This document shows, in pieces, positions 9,209 through 18,638 of a stretch of 64,000 nucleotides of DNA; position 1 is the stretch's first letter; every line of letters begins with the position of its first letter. Location: the NCBI GenBank assembly GCA_018806915.1, contig JAGKQI010000084.1:806001-870000 (forward strand). The letters run 5' to 3'. This DNA comes from Phytophthora colocasiae (taxonomy: Eukaryota; Oomycota; Peronosporomycetes; Peronosporales; Peronosporaceae). A model generated the notes under the pieces. That model did not search any database. It had not been told where the DNA came from and worked only from the letters and a program-made list of their open reading frames with translations. A program made the translations under genes and the position numbers.

Positions 9209-12200
9209 ATGGCCATGACGCAGCGCTTAAGCGACTCGCACAGGGTGGACGCCGTGGCGTCGCGTCGTAGCTCCCTGCACTCGGCCATTGATCGTCTTCG
9301 ACGTAGTTCCACATTCAGCTCAGCGCCACTACGAACGTCACTAACAAAACCTCGCTCTAACTCGGTGGAACTTTTACTTTTCGAGGTGCAAAACGCCTTC
9401 GACCCAAACTCAACATTCATCCACGTGTGGCAGCAGCTACTGCTGGTTTGTGTCATTTACGAGATCACGATCCTGCCTTTCATCGTAGTATTTCGAGATT
9501 CAGACATCGCTCGAGACACAGCGGAGCTCGTGATCGTTTACATCTGTGAACTTTTCTTTCTAGCTGATGTCTACGTGGAGCTTAACACAGGATTTTACGA
9601 AGGTGGAGACGTTACTCGAGATGCCAAGAAATCCCGAGTCAGGTACGTGAAATCGCCCAGATTTGTCTTGGACATCGCTGCACTTGTACCAGTTTCGTTG
9701 TTCCCAGTAGAAACGGCAGTGTCCCTGGCGTTCTACGAGATGCACAAGTTCCTGAGGATATGGAGAATCCCAAAGTACATCGCACGGTTGGACGATGTAT
9801 ACGCCAGGTATTTCGTGGTGCTGAAAATGTTCAAGGTGCTGGTCGGGATCTTACTGCTATCGCACTTCTTGGCTTGCGCTCGCTTCCTCTTTGGGTACGA
9901 CGAACACGGAGACGATCACTGGCTGCCGCATAAACCTCATCACGAGCAGAGTTCACAGACCAAGTACTTGATGTCGATCTACTGGTCGTTTGGTGTCATG
10001 ACGGGGCTGTTTGAAGGCGAACTGCCGCACTCGATAGCCGAGTTCATTTTCACGATGTTCGTAGCAATCTGTGGGTTTCTTCTGTTCACGTATCTGTGCG
10101 CCATGTTTTTCATGATTTCCAAGTGCGAAAGCGGTCAAAACGAGGCTTCTGAAGCACGAATAAACCAGTTCAAGCATCTTCTCTCGTTTCATCAAGTACC
10201 TGAAGAGCTGCAACAGCAAGCTATCGGATACTTGAAGCGTTATTACACGTACACAGAGTCGAACGACCGCGAGGCTATGAGATTGCTGTGTCCATCGATC
10301 CGCAAGGATATCCAAGTGGCTCTGATGAAAGACAGTGTGGCAAAGGTGGTGATTTTTGAGGGATGCAATGACCAATTCATCGTCGCCGTCACAAGTCTAC
10401 TGGAAATGATATCGTTGCCAGCCTACTTCGTTGTATTTAATGCCGGCGACAAAGGCGACGCGATGTACTTCGTGAATTCAGGAGTACTCCATGTGATTGT
10501 AAATGGCGTGAAGGTACGGGAGCAGCGGAAGGGTGATTTCTTCGGCGAGATGAGTGTTTTTCTTAACCGCCCGCGTTTTGCTACTGTGATGACGACAACG
10601 TATTGTACACTGTATAAGCTCGCCCGCTTTCACCTTGAGCGCGTTCTCGACGGATATCCTGAGTATTTGAAATTAATTCCGAAGCAAGTAGAGGATATGG
10701 CTCGACGAATGTTTAGCGGGGAGTCACGAGATTCAGACTCCAAATTGGCAACAACAGGGAAAAAGAAAACGATCTCCAGATTGTTACGCAAGGCCGTACA
10801 AAGCGAAAAAATGAAGCCATCATTGGGCTGGGTCGTGGCCAACGCAGTCGCTAAGAAGGACATCGTTGTGCCTGCTGTAGCATCTGAAACCAGTAACAGT
10901 GCTGCGCCAACAAAATCTCCTTCTCCTCAAGCCTCTAAGTTACCCGATCCAACTAACCCAGTGCCGCCCCTAGTGTCAGAAAGCAAGGCACCACAAATTC
11001 CTGATGAGAATCTGTCACAAACCCCATTAGCAAATGCCCCAACACTTGCCGATAAAGGGGTAGACCAGTCTGGAGACGAACAAATCCTGAAATCCGTGGC
11101 AATTTTGCGGTCGCCCGAGGCCGAAGGATCCCTCCGAAAATCGAGCTTGAGAATGATGCAAATGGTTGCCACACAGATTAATTTCAAAAGGGACCCGAAA
11201 GCTCCCGCTTGGACTGCGATTTTGCTGCGTAAAGCTATTGATTTTGAATCGAGACGGAGGATGTGGTGGATTCTTGCTCTGGAGATAAATTTCGTCTACT
11301 TTTGGTTCGTAATTCCGACGCGACTAGCTTTTGAAGTCCTCGACTATGAAAGCTGGTTGCTTTCTGTGCTAAATGTGCTGATGGAGTTAGCGTTGTGGAT
11401 TGACATTTACCTGAACTTCAACTTGTCCTTCATTGAAAACGCGGAAAAGATTTGGGATACGGCCTCGACTGCACAGCGATATCTACGAGGCGGATTTGTG
11501 TTCGATCTCTTTTGCGCTCTTCCACACTGGACAATGGGATCTGAATTCCTAAGCCTCTTACGCTTATTGCGAATATGGCGCGTAAAGGATCACGTGAACG
11601 AAGTGGATGAATTCCTGCACCTCAACAACAGAAGACGCTTGATGCTTTTCGGCTGGTTGATGGTAATGTTGTATCATACTTTTGCGTGTTTGTACTTTAG
11701 TGTGACGTATATTGAAGGATTTAGCACTGGCGCACACGCGTGGCTGCCGTCCAGTGATTTACACCTGCACCGAGTAAACGAGACTTACTACGCAGACGCA
11801 GACAATCAAACCTACGCTGTAGGCTCTCCTGAGATCATCGAAGTGGGGTTGAACCAATACTTTCGCTCGCTTTACTACGCTTGCTACGTGATTACTGCAC
11901 TGGGAAGACCCGTGGAGCCTGCTAGCAACACCCAGCTCGGTGCTGCCCTTGGCTTTATGCTGATCGGCTTTTTCATTACTGCCATTGTGGTTGACAACGT
12001 CCAAAAGCGTTTTACAGCTTCAGCTTTCGAGCAGAAGGAATTCTTTTCAAATCGAACACGTATTCAGCTTTTCCTGATGCGTCAGAATGCGCCGTTGGCC
12101 ATTCACAAGCGAGTTAGCGCGTTCCTCGACTTTTGGTGGTCCGCTCATCGTGGAGCAGTCATCGGTTCATTACTAGAGGATCTCCCTGCAACCATCAAGA

Positions 12201-15200
12201 TTGATATTATGAAGAGTGTGTGTAAGCCTGCGCTACAAACCATCTCGCTATTGGCTGGGGTCCGTCCTGTACTAAACGAGCTGGAGCAAGTTTTCATTGA
12301 AAATGTGAAGTTTATTCTCTATGGACAGGGAGAAGTTGTCTATCGTCAAGGTGACTTTGCTGGCGGTCTATTTTTCCTGCTCGAGGGTGAGTTTTGCGTA
12401 ATTGCCAACGGGAGAGCACCTCGTAGCATCCCTCAAGGCAGTTTTATTGGCACAGCGGCGTTGGATTTCGACAATTCCTCCCCGAGTTACGTGGAACGCG
12501 TGATGGCTATCAGTGGATGCATCGTTCTTTTCATCTCCCGCGAACATTTACGGCTAATGCGATCTACATTTCCAGCGTTACCGGATGCTTTTGAGGCACT
12601 CGAGAAGCGATTTCTCGACCCAAAATTTCTGAAAGCGTCAGAAATGACCACCGCCACAACAGCCATGAGCAACCGTCCATTTATCATCGCATGGCTTTTT
12701 GAGCTCGTTTTGGACCCCGACTCTGGAATCATGATTGCATGGGAAGCGTGGGTGTTCTTTGCTTTGACGGTGCAGTGTCTACTAACGATTTCCACGATTT
12801 GTTTTCCTGTCTCCGAGGAAACAGACGAGAAACTTGAAATTATCACTTTCTTGATCGAGGTGTTTTTTCTGTTTGACATGTTCGTGAGATTCCGATTAGG
12901 TTTTCACGAATTTGGTAATAAGGTCATGGATTTACGACTGATTCGGAAAAACTACATCCGGTCTCGAGCATTCGTGATTGATACTCTAGCGTTGTTTCCT
13001 CTGTATTTTATTGAGTGGGGGATGGCCAGAACTGGTCATTCACACCTGGAAATTCTCAATCTGAACAAGCTCGTGCGCTTGCTGAAAGTTCCGACGCAGC
13101 TGGCAGCCCTAGAGAACAAGCACCTCAAGTACACCCTGCAGCTTCGCTTGTTTAAGCTGGTGTACTACACCTTTATGCTTTCCCACATTCTAGGGTGTTT
13201 TTACTTTGATTTTCGTTCTCACAGTTCCCATATTCATGGAGATTGGGATCACGGCATCACCAACGAGGAAGAACACGCAGCAGGGGAGCACTGGCTAGTT
13301 GATAAGTCCCTCCTTGAAGAAGGTTTTCCCCTGCAGTATTTTACTGCCTTGTTTTGGTCTTTTGGCGTCATGTCTGCATCGTATCCGGGGGAACTCCCGA
13401 AAACTACCTCACAGTGTGTGTTCAACACTATTACGCTCACATTCGGGTTCTTTCTTTTCGCGTACGTGGTTGGCAACTTCTCGGACATCATTGAGCTCAT
13501 GGATGCAGAGAATCGAGAGTACTACGCCACGCTGAGCTCTTTTCGACATCTGCTGGCACATTTCAATCTCCCGCTGTCTATTCAGGAACGCTTCAAGGCT
13601 TACTTCTTCTTCAAGCGCTTCCATTCCATCACACAGGAGCATCTGTTGGAGAGCTGTCTTCCTCCATCTTTGCTGACAGACATCCGAATGGTCCACTTAA
13701 AGCCCATGATAGTCAAGGTGTCCTTCCTCTCAGGTATGAACGGAAGTGTAACTCGACTGCTAGTCTCGCACTTTAGCCAAGTGATGGTTGTCAAGGACGA
13801 ATTCGTTTACAAGTACGGAGAAGAAGGCAGTGATATGTATTTCGTCTTTGCTGGGTTGCTGGACACGTTGATCCCACGGGAGGAAGAGATAAAGCAACGT
13901 GCGCTTATGAGCCGTCGTACGTCAATGGCCCACCGGTCGCCCACTGAAACCTCACTTCTTGCGAGGAAGCCAAGTATTAAGCCAATGTCGTCCAGCCGCA
14001 AAGTGCATCCCAGACCGCAGTCGGAATGGACCAGCGACAAACTGGACGTGAACGCGTTGACCAAGACCAATCAGGTCAGCGCGGGTGATTACTTTGGGGA
14101 GAACGCATTGTTCGTGGACAGCGTTCGGAACGCCTTCGTCCTGGCCAAATCAACGTCCATACTGTACAAATTATCGCGGAACTCGTTGGAAACCGTGTTT
14201 AATCGATATCCCGAGTGGAAACAGAAAGTAATCCGAGTCATTAATCTGCAACAGCAGCAACTGCGCTTGACGCACATCGCCAAACTGGAAAGACACAACT
14301 CGATAGGCTCCACCATGACGGAAGAAGATCATATGAATGCCTATGCAGAAAAACTGGAAGAAGTGGTCATTTCCGCTCGGCACAAACGCTCGAGTGCAGC
14401 AAGCGCCATCAGTAGACGCGAAACTCTTTCTCGACACACAGACCCGCCTTCACCTGTATCATCCAAAGGCAAACCGAAGGGAGGGAGATTTCAGTGCACC
14501 ATTCCGATGTTCGTATCGGTGCTCTTTCGTGGTGCACCGGCACAGAGTTCGTATCACTTGACTTGGATCCGAGTGGTCATTTTCGCAACGCTATTTATGT
14601 CGATTGTTGTGCCCTATCGGATCTCTTTCGACTCAATGGAACATACCGAGTGGCTGCCTGTGGTTGTCCGTGAGATTGAGATCCTCTGTGAAGCCCTGTA
14701 TGTGACTGATATATGGGTCAATTGGCGTATCCAACGCTCCAGCGAGTCTGTGGACCTATACGAACAGGATCACAGAGAGGCTTACAAGAGCGAGCGCCTG
14801 GTGTACGACATTTTAGCTGCCATTCCTGTGGATTATTTTTTCTCGAGCTTTTCGGCGGACCCACTCTATCGAATCAATCGCTGTCTGAAGCTGCGGAATT
14901 TTTTGCACTACATGGACGAGATCAATCGGCGTAGTATTCACAAAGAGCTCCACCGTCTACGAACAGCATCGATCCTTTACGTAATGATCATGTACTGGAG
15001 TGCCTGTGCGTATTTCGCGATCGCAGTGTACGACCACTTTGGAGACGAATGGAATGCGTGGCTACCGGACGCCAGTCTGTCGAACCCAGACGGGAAACGA
15101 ACGTTGAGGTTGTTGCGTGGATGCTTCTTCGCCACAACCTCCTTCATCAAAAAGGGCCGGACCTTCCAGCCAGACACAATTTTCCACTTTGTGTTTTGCA

Positions 15201-16510
15201 TCATTGTCTGCTTCGTCGGTCTTCTAACGATGGCTTTCATGATTGGCGAAATCGCGAATCTTTTTATCTCATACATTAGCAATGAAGTGGAGTATCGGAA
15301 GAACCACATCTCCGTTGAGCTGTACTTGGGGCGCTGGAAAATAACTGGTGAGTTAAAAGCTCGAACACAAGCCTTCATGTCTTCGCTATGGTCGTCTCAC
15401 AGAGGGGTGGACTATCAATCCTTCTTAGAAGGAGTCCCAGCGTGCATTCGAACTGATTCGATACTTGACATCGCACAGACTCCTCTGCGATCATTTGTGA
15501 ACGATATCTTCCGCCCACTTCCGAACAGTGAAGCTATGAATATTACCGACAAAATAATGCAAGACGTCGCTCGCCACTTGCGCTTTGAAGGATACCCACG
15601 AGGGGAAAATGTGCTCGTTGAAGGTAGCATTACCAAGGCCATGCATTTCGTTGTGCGTGGCTATCTCTTTTCCACAAGCGAGTCCCAACCGAATCGCAGC
15701 AACAGCTTTTCCAAGGGAACGTACTTCGGCGAGAAAGGGTTGCTGGTCTGTTCAGTCAGTACGAGCACTATTCAAACGTTGCGTGCATGTGACTTGTTGT
15801 CGCTCTCTCCTGATTCATTGCTGCGCGTTCTTCAGAACCACCGAGTTACGAAGCTCGCGTACGAAATAGCGGCGCAAGCTGTTGAAGTTTTAAAAGCGAA
15901 GGACCGTGTGGCGTCTGGAGTATCTGCGACGGAGTCGGAGTGGGGGGAAGCCGTTTTGGGGGCGATACGATTCAAGCAAGCCGAAGTTAACCAGAGCAGC
16001 CCAGAGGACGCCCAGTTAGCGGGTGGGGTGGAAGACGAGTTCAGTGCGGCAGTTCGAACGCAAAAGCATTTGTTGGAGCTCCTGGACAAGTTTCTTCTGC
16101 TAAACAGAGCTATCGATGCCTTTGGAGCTTTCCGACCGTTATTGCAGCTGCTTGTGCCTAATGGACAACTCCAGAACTTTGGAGGAGCGAAAGCCGATTT
16201 CCCTGCCTCAGATATGAAATCTGTTCCGAGTGAAAGTGAACCAGCATCAAAGGTGACGGATGACCAAAAAGTACATGCGTTAGCCATCATTGGACGCCTA
16301 TTCAACAAAAACAACATTGTGGTCCCGGCAATCAACAAGTCCATGGACAGTAAGCAAGAAGTGTCTCCTCCGTCAAAAGCGGCCCAACCCGAGCTGATTC
16401 CGTCGCCGACGATCGATAACCGATCAGTGCACAGAAGTTTTGGGTCTGCACGACTTCCACCTCTCGAAGTTCAGTCGTCTGCGCATGAAACACAGCAAAA
16501 GACCCCTTAG
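9209..16510 (+). CDS. Four-repeat cyclic-nucleotide-binding-domain ion channel (2433 aa)
   Basis: A single 7.3-kb exon. The protein contains four consecutive six-helix channel units, each followed by a CNBD: membrane regions about 75-300, 685-930, 1165-1425 and 1785-2030; CNBDs about 390-500, 1025-1130, 1515-1675 and 2115-2220. CNG/HCN/EAG channels normally assemble from four separate subunits with one unit each; here one chain could form the whole channel. S4-like basic helices are visible (FLRIWRIPKYIARL; LLRLLRIWRVKDHV). Repeats 1 and 3 resemble each other (pore WSFGVM...GELP; CNBD with FGE and Arg-x-Ala at G446/E447/R456 and G1630/E1631/R1640), and repeats 2 and 4 resemble each other (W-x-S-x-HRG at 976-982 and 2061-2066) but lack the cyclic-nucleotide-contacting arginine. 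No repeat has the K+ channel GYG filter. The third CNBD has a Ser/Arg-rich insert (about 1556-1622). Ion selectivity and ligand cannot be predicted. Confidence 0.92.
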   Translation: MAMTQRLSDSHRVDAVASRRSSLHSAIDRLRRSSTFSSAPLRTSLTKPRSNSVELLLFEVQNAFDPNSTFIHVWQQLLLVCVIYEITILPFIVVFRDSDIARDTAELVIVYICELFFLADVYVELNTGFYEGGDVTRDAKKSRVRYVKSPRFVLDIAALVPVSLFPVETAVSLAFYEMHKFLRIWRIPKYIARLDDVYARYFVVLKMFKVLVGILLLSHFLACARFLFGYDEHGDDHWLPHKPHHEQSSQTKYLMSIYWSFGVMTGLFEGELPHSIAEFIFTMFVAICGFLLFTYLCAMFFMISKCESGQNEASEARINQFKHLLSFHQVPEELQQQAIGYLKRYYTYTESNDREAMRLLCPSIRKDIQVALMKDSVAKVVIFEGCNDQFIVAVTSLLEMISLPAYFVVFNAGDKGDAMYFVNSGVLHVIVNGVKVREQRKGDFFGEMSVFLNRPRFATVMTTTYCTLYKLARFHLERVLDGYPEYLKLIPKQVEDMARRMFSGESRDSDSKLATTGKKKTISRLLRKAVQSEKMKPSLGWVVANAVAKKDIVVPAVASETSNSAAPTKSPSPQASKLPDPTNPVPPLVSESKAPQIPDENLSQTPLANAPTLADKGVDQSGDEQILKSVAILRSPEAEGSLRKSSLRMMQMVATQINFKRDPKAPAWTAILLRKAIDFESRRRMWWILALEINFVYFWFVIPTRLAFEVLDYESWLLSVLNVLMELALWIDIYLNFNLSFIENAEKIWDTASTAQRYLRGGFVFDLFCALPHWTMGSEFLSLLRLLRIWRVKDHVNEVDEFLHLNNRRRLMLFGWLMVMLYHTFACLYFSVTYIEGFSTGAHAWLPSSDLHLHRVNETYYADADNQTYAVGSPEIIEVGLNQYFRSLYYACYVITALGRPVEPASNTQLGAALGFMLIGFFITAIVVDNVQKRFTASAFEQKEFFSNRTRIQLFLMRQNAPLAIHKRVSAFLDFWWSAHRGAVIGSLLEDLPATIKIDIMKSVCKPALQTISLLAGVRPVLNELEQVFIENVKFILYGQGEVVYRQGDFAGGLFFLLEGEFCVIANGRAPRSIPQGSFIGTAALDFDNSSPSYVERVMAISGCIVLFISREHLRLMRSTFPALPDAFEALEKRFLDPKFLKASEMTTATTAMSNRPFIIAWLFELVLDPDSGIMIAWEAWVFFALTVQCLLTISTICFPVSEETDEKLEIITFLIEVFFLFDMFVRFRLGFHEFGNKVMDLRLIRKNYIRSRAFVIDTLALFPLYFIEWGMARTGHSHLEILNLNKLVRLLKVPTQLAALENKHLKYTLQLRLFKLVYYTFMLSHILGCFYFDFRSHSSHIHGDWDHGITNEEEHAAGEHWLVDKSLLEEGFPLQYFTALFWSFGVMSASYPGELPKTTSQCVFNTITLTFGFFLFAYVVGNFSDIIELMDAENREYYATLSSFRHLLAHFNLPLSIQERFKAYFFFKRFHSITQEHLLESCLPPSLLTDIRMVHLKPMIVKVSFLSGMNGSVTRLLVSHFSQVMVVKDEFVYKYGEEGSDMYFVFAGLLDTLIPREEEIKQRALMSRRTSMAHRSPTETSLLARKPSIKPMSSSRKVHPRPQSEWTSDKLDVNALTKTNQVSAGDYFGENALFVDSVRNAFVLAKSTSILYKLSRNSLETVFNRYPEWKQKVIRVINLQQQQLRLTHIAKLERHNSIGSTMTEEDHMNAYAEKLEEVVISARHKRSSAASAISRRETLSRHTDPPSPVSSKGKPKGGRFQCTIPMFVSVLFRGAPAQSSYHLTWIRVVIFATLFMSIVVPYRISFDSMEHTEWLPVVVREIEILCEALYVTDIWVNWRIQRSSESVDLYEQDHREAYKSERLVYDILAAIPVDYFFSSFSADPLYRINRCLKLRNFLHYMDEINRRSIHKELHRLRTASILYVMIMYWSACAYFAIAVYDHFGDEWNAWLPDASLSNPDGKRTLRLLRGCFFATTSFIKKGRTFQPDTIFHFVFCIIVCFVGLLTMAFMIGEIANLFISYISNEVEYRKNHISVELYLGRWKITGELKARTQAFMSSLWSSHRGVDYQSFLEGVPACIRTDSILDIAQTPLRSFVNDIFRPLPNSEAMNITDKIMQDVARHLRFEGYPRGENVLVEGSITKAMHFVVRGYLFSTSESQPNRSNSFSKGTYFGEKGLLVCSVSTSTIQTLRACDLLSLSPDSLLRVLQNHRVTKLAYEIAAQAVEVLKAKDRVASGVSATESEWGEAVLGAIRFKQAEVNQSSPEDAQLAGGVEDEFSAAVRTQKHLLELLDKFLLLNRAIDAFGAFRPLLQLLVPNGQLQNFGGAKADFPASDMKSVPSESEPASKVTDDQKVHALAIIGRLFNKNNIVVPAINKSMDSKQEVSPPSKAAQPELIPSPTIDNRSVHRSFGSARLPPLEVQSSAHETQQKTP

Positions 16511-16520
16511 TTTAGATTTA

Positions 16521-16557
16521 TACATGTAGAACACTTTGATTGTACATGTAGAACACA
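16521..16557. repeat. Short direct repeat in the channel 3' flank
   Basis: TACATGTAGAACAC occurs at 16521 and again at 16543, 22 bp apart, just after the stop codon at 16510. Each copy contains the TACATGTA palindrome seen in many intergenic regions of this window. Confidence 0.7.
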
Positions 16558-16621
16558 TTGAAGGTCCATTCGTATTGAGATACCTTTATAATAATTTTGT
16601 TAAAAGAAAAAAATCAATAAA

Positions 16622-16635
16622 TCATTTCGCCTAAA
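16622..16635 (+). promoter_or_regulatory. Possible oomycete initiator-like element
   Basis: TCATTTCGCC lies immediately upstream of the ATG at 16636. Oomycete promoters often have a TCA(T/A)TT(T/C)-type initiator close to the start codon, and this matches its core. There are only 125 bp between the preceding stop codon and this start, so the promoter must be compact. The match is short and could be chance. Confidence 0.35.
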
Positions 16636-18567
16636 ATGACGGAGTCCCGTCCCCCTGACTACAGCAATGCCGCGTGGTTCAAGACCAGTGGTGGTGACTT
16701 GGTGTTTACCCAATGGCTAATGGACCGCTGCTGTAGTTTCTCTGACTTCATCACAGTGCTGTCTATAGAGGCCTGTAGTACATTATACTCGTGGTTCAAA
16801 CTGCGTCAGCGTATACGTCACGAGTTGGGACTCAACAGCTCTGTATCTGTTGTCAATGAGGAAGTTCATACCCCTTCATGGTCCGTTGACGATATCCTAG
16901 AAGAGATGAGCGATCAACTGCGAATACTGCGATGGGATATCGAAAATGACGCACGAGAGTTCATTCCATTGGAGAAATTAGTGGTGGCGGAGATCATTGA
17001 GAGTGCCACGGAGCTGTTGATCAGTCGAGCAACTCAAGAGGACGAGGCAACATTGGAAGAATGGACCAATCTCTTCATCAATGAGGGATCGGGCTCGTGG
17101 CTTTGGACTGGTGAAGCGAGAACCGCTGGAGATCAAGCGATCAAACGTGTTGACTCCTTTTTGGCTTTGATCCTGGAGATGAATTCAACTGATGCTCTCC
17201 AAGAAGTGGAGATTCCAGAGGATTGTAAAGATTTATGGGCATCTGAGATTGACGAGATAGAGAAGCTGGACGAGGAGGAGGAAAAAAAACGCCGAGGAGT
17301 GGCTGAACTGATCGAGGAGACGCTGCGGTTTGACTACGGGAAGTGGTCCAAGTGCAAAATTGCAGTCTTTGGCAGTTCATACTCACATTTCGGCTCTCCT
17401 GACTCGGATTTGGACCTCTGTTTGATGACGGATCGTTGGAAGAGCGACGATGTGTTCCCAGATGAAGTTCTGGGTTTTTACTATCGCAAACGAATGATGG
17501 AGAGAAAAGTTTGGGACGATGACTACGTAGCAACGTCACTCAGTGACAAAACTGATAAGTTGATGAAGATCAACACCCAGGTGAATGCAGCGCGGGACAA
17601 ACTGTTCAAAAAGGACGGCTCGGAGGCGATACGATATGGTAGATTCTTCAAGATGGCGTTTAACGAGCTCATGGAAGCTCTAGCAGATGAATTAGACTGG
17701 ATAAGTCGAGAAGCGCGGCGAAACGGCGAAAGTGTCAGTGCACTCCGTTCGATCCAGGAAGAAAAGCTGCTTATGACCAGCAAACGCCGAAAGAACGACC
17801 TGTTTACCCTCAAGACCATTTTGGAGGAACAAGGGAACGAGATCCTAGCGGTTGTTTCTCATGCTCGTGTGCCCATCCTACGCTTTCGATATACGCAGTA
17901 TGGCCTGGACTACAAGTGCGATCTGTGCTTTGACAATGAGTTGGGCCTGCTTAACACCCGCCTCCTGCGAGCTTACGCATCATTTGACGACAGAGCACGT
18001 GATCTTGGTGTCGCTGTCAAGTTCTGGGCCAAGCAACGGGGAATATCCGATAGCGCTTCTGGGTGTTTGAGCTCCTACTCGTTTGTTTTGATGAGCATAT
18101 ACTACTTGCAAAGAGTGAAAGTGCTTCCTAATTTGCAGGAGGCACAGCTTGTTCAGCTTTCCAAGTCCAAGACCAAGTATTACCAGCAAGACGACATTTC
18201 CTTTTGTGAAAACCAAGAGATCGCACGTTTGTACCTGGAGAATACGACCGTGGAGGGTGGGGCATTAGACAAATCGCTGTCTGCGTTGGTTTTGGGTTTC
18301 TTCCAGTTCTACGCAACACAGTTCGACTGTGTCAACCATGTAGTGGCCATCCGATCGCCTTTTCTTTCAGTGAAGAAGGTTGAGCAGTGGGGAACCAAGG
18401 CAAAGACGTGGCGGCTGAGTATCCAGGACCCGATTCAGACATCGAGAGACGTTGGTGGCGTGCTTCACTTCAGTGGTCAACAGAAACTCACCTATGAGTT
18501 GCGTCGAGCTTTTGAGCTGCTGGAAGACGGAGAGAGTTACCTGGATGCAGTCTGCTTCAAGGCCTGA
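16636..18567 (+). CDS. Cid1/TUTase-type non-canonical nucleotidyltransferase
   Basis: A 643-residue single-exon protein of the DNA polymerase beta-like nucleotidyltransferase superfamily. The catalytic signature is FGSSYSHFG...SDLDLCLM, with GS at 246-247 and carboxylates D258 and D260. The third carboxylate is in KCDLCF (D429), reached after an unusually long, charged, mostly helical insert (about 270-410). The PAP-associated region follows (VKFWAKQRGISDSASGCLSSYSFVLM, LVLGFFQFYATQFD). Enzymes of this kind add uridines or adenosines to RNA 3' ends, controlling small-RNA and mRNA stability; which nucleotide is added is not predictable here. The N-terminus (NAAWFKTSGGDLVFTQWLMDRC) is shared with the paralogue at 18639-21926, which it meets tail to tail across only 71 bp. 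Confidence 0.88.
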   Translation: MTESRPPDYSNAAWFKTSGGDLVFTQWLMDRCCSFSDFITVLSIEACSTLYSWFKLRQRIRHELGLNSSVSVVNEEVHTPSWSVDDILEEMSDQLRILRWDIENDAREFIPLEKLVVAEIIESATELLISRATQEDEATLEEWTNLFINEGSGSWLWTGEARTAGDQAIKRVDSFLALILEMNSTDALQEVEIPEDCKDLWASEIDEIEKLDEEEEKKRRGVAELIEETLRFDYGKWSKCKIAVFGSSYSHFGSPDSDLDLCLMTDRWKSDDVFPDEVLGFYYRKRMMERKVWDDDYVATSLSDKTDKLMKINTQVNAARDKLFKKDGSEAIRYGRFFKMAFNELMEALADELDWISREARRNGESVSALRSIQEEKLLMTSKRRKNDLFTLKTILEEQGNEILAVVSHARVPILRFRYTQYGLDYKCDLCFDNELGLLNTRLLRAYASFDDRARDLGVAVKFWAKQRGISDSASGCLSSYSFVLMSIYYLQRVKVLPNLQEAQLVQLSKSKTKYYQQDDISFCENQEIARLYLENTTVEGGALDKSLSALVLGFFQFYATQFDCVNHVVAIRSPFLSVKKVEQWGTKAKTWRLSIQDPIQTSRDVGGVLHFSGQQKLTYELRRAFELLEDGESYLDAVCFKA

Positions 18568-18638
18568 AATATCAAGTTTGTGTTCGTAAAAGTAGTGATT
18601 AACTGTTTGCCAGCCTACAGCTTTCAAGTACTGACCTT

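Noticed and set aside
12487..12879. Long minus-strand ORFs inside the channel gene
   Set aside because: Antisense shadows of a conserved, continuous plus-strand coding sequence.
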